Source: CALAED01 sp937891035 (GTDB taxonomy: Bacteria; Actinomycetota; Actinomycetes; Streptosporangiales; Streptosporangiaceae). Taken from it: 22,419 nt of DNA. The position numbers were made by a program, and so were the translations under genes. Location of the stretch: contig DASQSZ010000246.1 of assembly GCA_035642125.1 (NCBI GenBank), positions 1 through 22,419 on the forward strand, in the 5' to 3' direction. Below, in pieces: positions 15,383-21,391 of this stretch. Position 1 is the stretch's first letter. Each line of letters opens with the position of its first letter. The notes beneath the pieces are model-generated. The model was not told where the DNA came from. It saw only the letters and a list, made by a program, of their open reading frames with translations, and ran no database searches.

Positions 15383-16381
15383 TCAGGGGTCGGTCTGTTC
15401 GTCGGCTGTTTCTGAGTCCGCGGTGTCAGGAGCGAGTTTGATCCAGGCGTTGAGCCGGCTCTTCTTCGCGCGCACACTAATTTGTTCGTACTTGTCCGGG
15501 AAGAGCTGTACCGGATATTGCTTGATGACGCTCTGGTAGACGAACTCCGACGCGATGAAGCCCAGGCATGTCCCGGGCGGCGACTTGGCAAGCCTTTGTT
15601 TGAAGGGACGCGCGTCTATCAGCCGGGTGACATTGATGATAACCTGCCCGTTCACCCCGTTGGCATCTGATTCGACCGGGCCGACGTCCAGCGCCACCCG
15701 CAACTTGAATCGTGCGCCACCCTCGGCGTCGGCGTTGTACCGGCTCAGTTTCTCGGTGATGTGGGTCAGGAGTCGATGGACGATCTGCTTGGGCGCGACG
15801 TCCTTTATGATGAAGAGGATCCCATCGCCGCGGTCCTCACGGTAATGGTCCGGAGAAATACCGGCCGCGGTGAACGAGTCGAGGACGATCTGGTACATCG
15901 CCCGCCTAATGATCCCGCGATCCTGATCAGTACGTGTGGAGAAGCCGACGACGTCGGTCAAGAGGACCAAACAATTCTGGCCGGTCAAGTTGCCGGATGG
16001 TATCCGTTCCGCCGCCGCGCGGGCGGGCCGAGGGAAATTCCGGAAGAGGTCATGTGCGACCTCGATCGCGGCGCGTGGGGCGCCACTCGCCTCAAGGACA
16101 CGTTCGATCAGGCCCCAGGTGAGGTCGAAAGCGACATCGCCCGAACGAAGTCTGTCGACCATGTGGGCACTGACGCCGCGATGGTCGGCGCGTGTGAGCG
16201 TCGTGTTGTACGAATGCGGGGAATTCCGAAAGATCCAATCAACGAGCCAGCGCAGCCGGTCCAGTTCTGATCCCCCCGGGCAACCGAGCTCGAGGAAATT
16301 CTCGATCTCGGCTCTGGTCGATTCTCGTCTCCGCTTGCTCCGGAGCCAGGACAAGGGGCCCATAGCACGTTCCGTCAGCAC
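15383..16381 (-). CDS. HTH-like region fused to a class III nucleotidyl-cyclase-like domain
   Basis: This protein has about 332 aa. Residues about 40-115 read like an XRE-type helix-turn-helix (GVSAHMVDRLRSG near 69-81). Residues about 135-315 resemble a class III nucleotidyl cyclase. The first metal-binding Asp is D143 in LTDVVGFS and the second is D186 in REDRGDGILF. The later VNxAxR-type motif appears as VIINVTRLIDA (247-257): Arg253 is kept, but the position expected to hold the transition-state Asn seems to be Ile249, with Asn shifted by one. It may therefore be a weak or altered cyclase, or a nucleotide sensor. GTG at 16381 follows AGGTGA; an ATG at 16363 is an alternative start. No membrane segment or adjacent effector gene is seen. 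Confidence 0.7.
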   Translation of the reverse strand: MLTERAMGPLSWLRSKRRRESTRAEIENFLELGCPGGSELDRLRWLVDWIFRNSPHSYNTTLTRADHRGVSAHMVDRLRSGDVAFDLTWGLIERVLEASGAPRAAIEVAHDLFRNFPRPARAAAERIPSGNLTGQNCLVLLTDVVGFSTRTDQDRGIIRRAMYQIVLDSFTAAGISPDHYREDRGDGILFIIKDVAPKQIVHRLLTHITEKLSRYNADAEGGARFKLRVALDVGPVESDANGVNGQVIINVTRLIDARPFKQRLAKSPPGTCLGFIASEFVYQSVIKQYPVQLFPDKYEQISVRAKKSRLNAWIKLAPDTADSETADEQTDP

Positions 16382-16382
16382 T

Positions 16383-16452
16383 GGGTCACCTGGCCGGTGC
16401 GGTGCCGGCGATCAGGTGGTCCCTTGGCGGGCACGACGGCCGGCAGCACCGC
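16383..16452 (-). promoter_or_regulatory. possible structured leader of the cyclase-like gene
   Basis: Two overlapping foldings are possible directly before the GTG start. In one, CACCTG at 16387-16392, whose minus-strand reading carries the Shine-Dalgarno AGGTG, pairs with CAGGTG at 16413-16418, helped by GGG 16383-16385 with CCC 16421-16423. In the other, GCGGTG-CCGGC at 16399-16409 pairs with GCCGG at 16439-16443 and CACCGC at 16447-16452 across a 3-nt bulge. The two use shared bases and could be alternatives controlling translation. Confidence 0.3.
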
Positions 16453-16602
16453 GATGTAAGGGGGTGCGCCAGGAATGAGCGCGCGGGCATGCGACCGCGT
16501 CCGGCAGCGATCCGCTCGGGTAGGTGGACGTTTTTCACTATCCACGCGGTTCACACGCACGAGACGTAGGCGCTCCCGGGGCAGGCCGAACAGTGTGCTT
16601 GC

Positions 16603-16624
16603 GCTTGGCCGGTAAGCGCCAAGC
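16603..16624. other. 7-bp inverted repeat
   Basis: GCTTGGC (16603-16609) and GCCAAGC (16618-16624) flank an 8-nt loop. There is no T-run on either side. It may be an operator or an RNA hairpin within the long region upstream of the cyclase-like gene. Confidence 0.35.
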
Positions 16625-16684
16625 CGTTGCTTATACCTCATCAATTTCTCGACTAACTACTTCAAAGGCCGGGGGTTCGCTAAT

Positions 16685-16887
16685 ACCCTTGCCTTGCATC
16701 CACTGTGTCACCAGACACACAAGGGTCCCGGGATACGGTGTTTGTCCAGGCGGGTTTGCTCAAGCAGGCGCGTCACCTGGAGGTACAGCGCCACCGGGAC
16801 CTGGAGCCAACAGGTCCGTGTTTGGTGGCGTAACCGTCGGCCAAGACGGTACGAGGGGTCTGCCGGTTTCACGCCGGTGGACCCCTC
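16685..16887. other. dense block of nested inverted repeats, candidate structured RNA
   Basis: Several perfect stems occur in about 200 bp. ACCCTTG (16685-16691) pairs CAAGGGT (16720-16726), enclosing TGTGTC/GACACA (16704-16709, 16714-16719). CCAGG (16746-16750) pairs CCTGG (16776-16780). CGCCACC (16789-16795) pairs GGTGGCG (16824-16830), enclosing GGACCTG/CAGGTCC (16797-16803, 16811-16817). ACCGTC (16833-16838) pairs GACGGT (16845-16850). A final stem joins 16853-16866 to 16874-16887 (14 pairs, two of them G-U) around a 7-nt loop. The G-U pairs exist only in plus-strand RNA, a weak hint at direction. I recognise no known riboswitch, ribozyme or intron class. Confidence 0.45.
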
Positions 16888-16939
16888 AGCCGTATTCAGA
16901 CCTCACCAACGACGACGCTCGATCGCGAAGAACGGTAGT

Positions 16940-17038
16940 TCATCGCGGCGGTGGCCGCGGGGCGGGCCGTCCCGCGCGGCGGTGCGGCTTTTCTTCGCAC
17001 TCCAGATACACCATGCCCTCCTGGCGTAGCGGCGCCAT
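16940..17038 (-). CDS. possible 32-aa small protein with very strong ribosome binding site
   Basis: The ATG at 17038 is preceded by GGGAGGTGA (17043-17051), among the best Shine-Dalgarno sequences in the window. The product would be 32 aa: MAPLRQEGMVYLECEEKP near the start, then an Arg/Pro-rich tail. The frame is open further upstream, but no good start is seen there. I recognise no family. It could be a real short protein, a leader peptide for the structured region downstream, or a remnant. Confidence 0.35.
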   Translation of the reverse strand: MAPLRQEGMVYLECEEKPHRRAGRPAPRPPPR

Positions 17039-17286
17039 CTGCTCACCTCCCTCAGCAATCTCCACAACATCATGAATCCGGATCGTACCTGGACTTGACT
17101 GACTGTCTCCTGCTTTGCCGGTTACGCGTGTCCCACCGAGAAGGCGCGTGAGCACTTTACAAATCATGATCGTTTGCCAAGAACGGCCGCCGCCGCGACC
17201 GGGGAGATCATGCGCATATATGGGCTCTGAACTGGCCATATAGCTCAGCGGCCGATGCCGCGGAGCGAAGCAAAGCGAAGCTCACT

Positions 17287-17300
17287 CTTGCATTTGCAAG
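17287..17300. promoter_or_regulatory. 14-bp palindrome, operator-like
   Basis: CTTGCATTTGCAAG is an inverted repeat with 6-bp arms around TT. It lies in an AT-richer patch (about 17150-17470). TTGCAA inside it could serve as a -35 hexamer for a TATGGG -10 at 17317-17322, 17 bp away, on the plus strand. Confidence 0.35.
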
Positions 17301-17342
17301 TGCATACGAACGAGCATATGGGATACCGTAAAGAGATCGTTT

Positions 17343-17393
17343 CTGACAAACCGTCGCTTGGTACTATGCTAACTAGCCAGAAATGGCTAGTTA
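17343..17393 (+). promoter_or_regulatory. rightward promoter overlapped by a perfect inverted repeat
   Basis: CTGACA (17343-17348) and TATGCT (17365-17370) form a promoter-like pair with 16-bp spacing, one base from the ideal -35. Starting at the end of the -10, TAACTAGCCA (17370-17379) and TGGCTAGTTA (17384-17393) form a perfect 10-bp inverted repeat around GAAA, covering the expected transcription start. This arrangement fits a repressed promoter. No convincing gene follows: the frame from an ATG at 17393 lacks a ribosome binding site. Confidence 0.45.
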
Positions 17394-17425
17394 TGTACTC
17401 AGCTAACTTGCCTCGGCAATTATCG

Positions 17426-17457
17426 CGGCAAATCCGGCATCATCCCGCATTTTGCCG
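17426..17457. other. 7-bp inverted repeat downstream of the promoter-like site
   Basis: CGGCAAA (17426-17432) and TTTGCCG (17451-17457) flank an 18-nt loop. Just beyond, on the minus strand, a short CCCC/GGGG hairpin near 17474-17486 is followed by a run of five T residues, a weak terminator-like signal for leftward transcription. Between 17500 and 17870 I see no supportable gene. Confidence 0.25.
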
Positions 17458-17875
17458 TAAAAGCAGAAAAATCCCCCGAATGGGGTTCGCGCTGTCCGCA
17501 CCTCACGGCGCCTCCGACCGGGGTCGCGCGTACGGACGACATGCCGCGAGCCAAGACCTGCGTGGCCGGCGCCCAGTCCGCTCGGGACCCTGACACCGAC
17601 TCGCCCGAAGCACGGCCGCGCTCTGCATCGGTCGGCCGCGCGCCCTACGGCGAGGGCTCGATTCCCCGCCGGGGAGCGCTCGCCGGCCGCCATCGCCGCG
17701 CCGGCCGGCGGATCGGGCCGCACTGGCGGGGGTTAGGGGAACGCAAGCCGGCGGATTGACGCGAACCCGGGTTTCACCCGACCGAGCACCGCCGCCACCA
17801 GGATGATCGTCCCTGACCCACCGCCTTACTAAAAACCGGTCGTTGCATGGACACTGACCGGGTCGCATAAGTTGA

Positions 17876-17891
17876 GGTGATCTACATCACA
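17876..17891. promoter_or_regulatory. CRP-type binding site
   Basis: GGTGATCTACATCACA matches the CRP consensus TGTGATCTAGATCACA at 14 of 16 positions, with a symmetric GTGAT/ATCAC core. A possible rightward promoter (TTGCAT 17843-17848, CATAAG 17866-17871, 17-bp spacing) ends just before it, so bound protein could block that promoter. The conservon begins about 360 bp to the right. Identification rests on consensus similarity alone. Confidence 0.5.
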
Positions 17892-18087
17892 CTGGCTTTC
17901 TTTCTGTTGCCATCCGCGCAATACGGCGAGAAAACTCTCTCCAACTGTTCGGCGGTCTCGCCGGGGATGAGGGGACGAGGTTGTTGTCCACCAGACCGCT
18001 GAAGAAAAAAACGTCCGTCTCGTGGGCGGTCTCAGTCCGGTGCGCGCATGGAGTTCGGGCTGTGGTCGCGGCTAACAAGGGACCGAG

Positions 18088-18168
18088 ATGAACTGCGAGT
18101 TGCTGCCGGACGAGGCCAATACCGTCTTGCCGGCCGGGGCCTTAGCCAATCGTTCGCAGGCCGGGTAG
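18088..18168 (+). CDS. possible 26-aa ORF upstream of cvnA
   Basis: An ATG at 18088 has AAGGGA about 5 nt upstream and opens a 26-codon frame (beginning MNCELLPDEANTV) that ends in TAG. Beyond the stop the same frame runs open into cvnA. It could be a leader peptide or the remnant of a longer reading frame. No family is recognised. Confidence 0.25.
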   Translation: MNCELLPDEANTVLPAGALANRSQAG

Positions 18169-18249
18169 GCCGCCCGCGCACGACCGGACCTCCTGGCGCT
18201 GATCCGCCCCTTCGCCCCGAATGCCCCCAATGCCGACGAGGTCTTGATC

Positions 18250-19809
18250 GTGTCAGCTCACCTGTCCATCCGCCGTCGGATGCAGTATCCGCCGACGGGC
18301 CGGGCGTTGCTCACCCTCGCCACCACGGCCCTCATCTCCGGCATCGGCTGCCTGTGGGCGGCCGTCGCCGTACCACCCGACGACCGCGCGTTCGTGGCCA
18401 CCTCTCTCGGCGCCGGGGCGGCGCTGCTGTGCGCCGCCGTCGCCGTCGCCGCCTACCGTACGGAGGAGACGCGTTGCCTGCGCGAGCAGATGGCGGCCAG
18501 GGAGGCGAGCGTCGATCGGCTGGCCGACGAGACGCTGCCCGCCATGGTCAAGCGACTGCGCGAGGGGGCGTCGGCCGATTCCGCCGTCGCGTCGGTGCCG
18601 CCACCGCCCGACGGCGCGCAGCAACGCATCCTGTGGACGGTGGCCCGCGAGGTCGGCCAGGGGGAACGAATGCGCGTGGCAACGATGTCGGCCTGCGCGA
18701 ACGCGGCCGGCCGCGTCCAGGCCCTCGCCACCAGCATGCTCGCCGATCTACGTGAGATGGAGGAGCGCCACGGCGAGGAGGTCCTCGGCGACCTCCTCAA
18801 GCTCGACCACAGCACCGCGCAGGCCGGGCGGCTGGCCGACAGCATCGCCGTGCTGACCGGCGCCCGCAGCGGGCGGCGCTGGACCAAGCCGATCGTGATG
18901 GAAAGCATCCTGCGCGGGGCGGTGGGCCGGATCGGCGCCTACCAGCGGGTACGGCTGCACTCGACGCTCCAGGTCGCCGTCGTCGGCTACGCCGCCGAAG
19001 GCGTGATGCACGCGCTCGCCGAGTTGATCGACAACGCCGCCAAGTTCTCGCCGCCGGCCGAGCAGGTGCACGTGTACGCGGAAGAGGTGCACGCGGGCGT
19101 CGTGATCACGATCGAGGACGGCGGCCTCGCGATGAGCGACGGGGCGCTCCGCCGAGCCGAGCGTGCCGTCTCGCCGGAGCCGCTGGACCTCGCGACGCTG
19201 TCCGGAACCCGGCTTGGGCTCGCCGTCGTCGGCTGCCTGGCCCGCAAGCACGGCTTGACCGTCTCCTTCCGGCCGTCCTCGCGGGGCGGCACCGGAGTCG
19301 TGGTCATGATCCCGCGGCAGCTGATCAGCGATCCGCGGGAGGACGACGTCGTGCTTGCCGAGACCATCGGACATGTCCCCCGGACCATGCGGGAAGAGAT
19401 GCGGGAAGAAACGGAGCCCAACCAGGCGACCTGGCCGAGCCAGGCGACTCAACCAAGTCAAGCGAGCCCGGCCACGCGGGCGACGGCGGCCGAGGAGGCG
19501 CATGGCCTGCCGAGGCGCCGCCGTGGTCAGACCCTCGCCGCGACCGCGCGGCAGGCGGCGGCCCGGCAGGCGGCGGCGCAGACGTCCGCCGCCGTGCGGC
19601 CGGAGCGGCCCCGGCCGGACGCCGGATCGAGGTTCAGCGCCTTCCGCCAGGCCAGCCAGACGGGGCAGGTGCAGGCGGACCCGGTCGAGCAGGCCGAGCA
19701 GGCCGAGCAGACGGGGCAGGCCGAGCAGGGGCAAACCGAGCAGCACGACGACGGTGCCGCCGCGGCCGCCGGCCGTACCGACCGCGACGGCGTCGACAAC
19801 TCCGAATGA
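18250..19809 (+). CDS. cvnA: conservon sensor histidine-kinase-like ATPase (CvnA)
   Basis: The 519-aa product has two hydrophobic segments near residues 19-41 and 51-69, then a long helical region with an LDH motif (H187) where conservon kinases keep their H-box-like histidine, then an HATPase domain. Its N-box is LIDNAAKFSPP near 259-269, the G1-like box is EDGGLAMSD near 289-297, and the G2-like box is GTRLGLAVV near 319-327. The C-terminal 140 residues are low-complexity, rich in Gln, Glu, Ala and Arg. CvnA proteins form membrane-associated complexes with CvnB-D, somewhat like eukaryotic G-protein systems. GTG at 18250 is chosen because GAGG (18238-18241) lies 8 nt upstream; TTG 18244 and ATG 18280 are alternatives. 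Confidence 0.88.
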   Translation: MSAHLSIRRRMQYPPTGRALLTLATTALISGIGCLWAAVAVPPDDRAFVATSLGAGAALLCAAVAVAAYRTEETRCLREQMAAREASVDRLADETLPAMVKRLREGASADSAVASVPPPPDGAQQRILWTVAREVGQGERMRVATMSACANAAGRVQALATSMLADLREMEERHGEEVLGDLLKLDHSTAQAGRLADSIAVLTGARSGRRWTKPIVMESILRGAVGRIGAYQRVRLHSTLQVAVVGYAAEGVMHALAELIDNAAKFSPPAEQVHVYAEEVHAGVVITIEDGGLAMSDGALRRAERAVSPEPLDLATLSGTRLGLAVVGCLARKHGLTVSFRPSSRGGTGVVVMIPRQLISDPREDDVVLAETIGHVPRTMREEMREETEPNQATWPSQATQPSQASPATRATAAEEAHGLPRRRRGQTLAATARQAAARQAAAQTSAAVRPERPRPDAGSRFSAFRQASQTGQVQADPVEQAEQAEQTGQAEQGQTEQHDDGAAAAAGRTDRDGVDNSE

Positions 19810-19960
19810 TCCCCGGCCGGCCGCGGACGCGCAGCGGCGGTCGTGGGGAGCGACCGTCCCGCCGCCGGATCAGCCGCCGGTTAAGACGGGTCAGGACAAA
19901 CAGATTGGAGGCAGGGGCCCCGATCCGGCGTCACCGGCCGGATCGCCGCCCTGAACCCCG

Positions 19961-20443
19961 ATGAAGACCACAGACCGCGACCTCGACTGGCTGCTCGAGA
20001 ACCTGCTGGAGCGGACGCCCGAGACGCTGCACGCCCTGGTGCTGTCGAAAGACGGCCTCAAGATCTGCCGAAGCAAGGGCCTGACGGTGGACCAGGCCGA
20101 CCAACTGGCCGCCATCGCGTCCGGCATCCAGAGCCTGGCGTACGGCGCGTCCATCGAGTTCGGCGACGGATCCGGCGGCGTGCGCCAGTCCATGACGGAG
20201 TTCTACGGCGGGCTGCTGTTCATCGTGGAGGCCGGTGAGGGCGCCCATCTGGCCGTGATCGCGACCGACGCGGCCGACGTCGGCGTCATCGGTCACAACA
20301 TGAACGAGTTGGTCGAGCAGATCGGCGAATACATGACCGCGCCGCCGCGCCGGCCGGCGCAGCACCGATCCGCGAACCACCCCAACGACGAGAACAGCCC
20401 GTACGAGCCGGCCCCGCCCGAGCCACACAGGCCGTCGGCATGA
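19961..20443 (+). CDS. cvnB: conservon roadblock/LC7-domain protein (CvnB)
   Basis: The 160-aa protein is a roadblock/LC7 domain over about residues 5-125, with the family-typical LDWLLENLLERTPETLHALV opening and an LSKDGLKI strand near 48. The C-terminal 35 residues are a Pro/Asn-rich tail. Roadblock proteins of conservons are thought to regulate the GTPase partner CvnD. TGA lies in frame at 19952-19954, so the ATG at 19961 is the first possible start, although it has no good ribosome binding site. It lies 151 bp after cvnA; that gap shows no separate gene. Its stop codon overlaps the cvnC start. Confidence 0.9.
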   Translation: MKTTDRDLDWLLENLLERTPETLHALVLSKDGLKICRSKGLTVDQADQLAAIASGIQSLAYGASIEFGDGSGGVRQSMTEFYGGLLFIVEAGEGAHLAVIATDAADVGVIGHNMNELVEQIGEYMTAPPRRPAQHRSANHPNDENSPYEPAPPEPHRPSA

Positions 20444-20796
20444 ATCCGCGGCCGCTCGACCACGAGGACCCCGACCGGCTGTATACCGTCACCGGCGGGC
20501 GCAGTCGCGCGGACGAGAACTCTCTCGACCTCGTCACGCTGATCGTGAGCGAGTGCGACTCCGCGCCCGGCATGCAGTCGGAGTACGTACGGATCATCGA
20601 GATGTGCGCCCGGCCGATGGCGGTGGCCGAAATCTCCGCGGCGCTGCGGCTGCCCATCAGCGTGGTGAAGATCCTGCTGTGCGACCTGCTCGACGCCGGT
20701 CAGGTCACCGCGCGCAACCCGGCCGCCGCGGCGCCCGCCCAACTTCCCGACCCCAAGACCTTGAAGCAGGTGCTCGTTGGACTCCGCAAGCTCTGA
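20440..20796 (+). CDS. cvnC: conservon DUF742 protein (CvnC)
   Basis: The 118-aa product matches DUF742. It has the RLYTVTGGR segment near 13-21 and a winged-helix-like centre with RPMAVAEISAALRLPISVV near 58-76 followed by LLCDLLDAGQVTA. Its molecular role is unknown; in conservons it is always between the roadblock and GTPase genes. The ATG overlaps the cvnB stop codon (ATGA), and the 3' end overlaps the cvnD start by 20 bp, so translation of the three is likely coupled. Confidence 0.9.
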   Translation: MNPRPLDHEDPDRLYTVTGGRSRADENSLDLVTLIVSECDSAPGMQSEYVRIIEMCARPMAVAEISAALRLPISVVKILLCDLLDAGQVTARNPAAAAPAQLPDPKTLKQVLVGLRKL

Positions 20797-21391
20797 GTTG
20801 GCCACCCACGTTCCGCTGCGCAGCACGATCGACACCGGACTCAAGATCGTGGTCGTGGGCGGGTTCGGCGTGGGCAAGACGACCATGGTCAGCTCGGTCA
20901 GCGAGATCCGCCCGCTGAGCACCGAGGAGACGATGACCCGGGCCGGCATCGGGATCGACGACGCGGGCGGCGTCGCGGACAAGTTCACGACCACGGTCGC
21001 CTTCGACTTCGGCCGGATCACTTTGAACGACCGCATGGTGCTGTATCTGTTCGGCGCGCCCGGCCAGGAGCGCTTCTGGTTCTTGTGGGACCGCCTGTTC
21101 TCGGGCAGCCTCGGCGCGGTCGTGCTGGTGGACACCCGGCGGCTGGCGGACTCCTGGTATGCAATCGACCGGCTCGAACATCACAGGATGCCGTTCATCG
21201 TCGCCCGCAACATATTCGACGGCGCCCAGGTTCACCCGCTCGAGCACGTACGGGACGCGCTCGACCTGGCCGCCGACGTACCGCTGATCGACTGCGACGC
21301 TCGCCGGCGCGACTCCTGCAAGACCGCGCTGATCACCCTCGTCGACCATCTTTACACTCTGTCCTCCGCCGCCCAGGAGAATGCGCCATGA
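20777..21391 (+). CDS. cvnD: conservon small GTPase-like ATP/GTP-binding protein (CvnD)
   Basis: The 204-aa protein has a P-loop GGFGVGKTT at about residues 28-36 and a switch II-like FGAPGQERF motif near 91-99, comparable to the Ras/Rab TAGQERF. A Rab-like core follows. CvnD proteins hydrolyse GTP and interact with CvnA-C. I keep the TTG at 20777 because AGGTG lies just upstream and the N-terminal MDSASS fits the family; a TTG at 20798 is the alternative. The stop codon overlaps the P450 start codon (ATGA). Confidence 0.9.
   Translation: MDSASSELATHVPLRSTIDTGLKIVVVGGFGVGKTTMVSSVSEIRPLSTEETMTRAGIGIDDAGGVADKFTTTVAFDFGRITLNDRMVLYLFGAPGQERFWFLWDRLFSGSLGAVVLVDTRRLADSWYAIDRLEHHRMPFIVARNIFDGAQVHPLEHVRDALDLAADVPLIDCDARRRDSCKTALITLVDHLYTLSSAAQENAP

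Noticed and set aside
16713..16900. Minus-strand frame through the inverted-repeat block (from GTG near 16875), and a 22-codon frame beginning MQGKGISEPPAFEVV near 16698
   Set aside because: Neither has a ribosome binding site or a recognisable family. The first crosses every stem of the block, so base pairing explains the sequence better, but coding cannot be fully excluded.
16524..17075. 183-codon plus-strand ORF
   Set aside because: It spans the whole inverted-repeat block, lacks a good ribosome binding site and has no protein-like pattern of domains or hydrophobicity.
17230..17275. tRNA-like 5' sequence (GGCCATATAGCTCAGCGG)
   Set aside because: It resembles the start and D-arm of a tRNA, but the D-loop would be too long and no anticodon arm, T-arm or matching acceptor strand follows.
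17640..17700. T-arm-like GGCTCGATTCC
   Set aside because: The flanking bases do not make a 5-bp T-stem and no other tRNA parts are present.
17887..18078. 63-codon minus-strand ORF
   Set aside because: It has no ribosome binding site or family resemblance, and its 3' end runs into the CRP-like site.
18748..19746. 332-codon minus-strand frame within cvnA
   Set aside because: It is a shadow of the GC-rich cvnA frame. The plus frame has HATPase motifs and conservon context; the minus frame has none.
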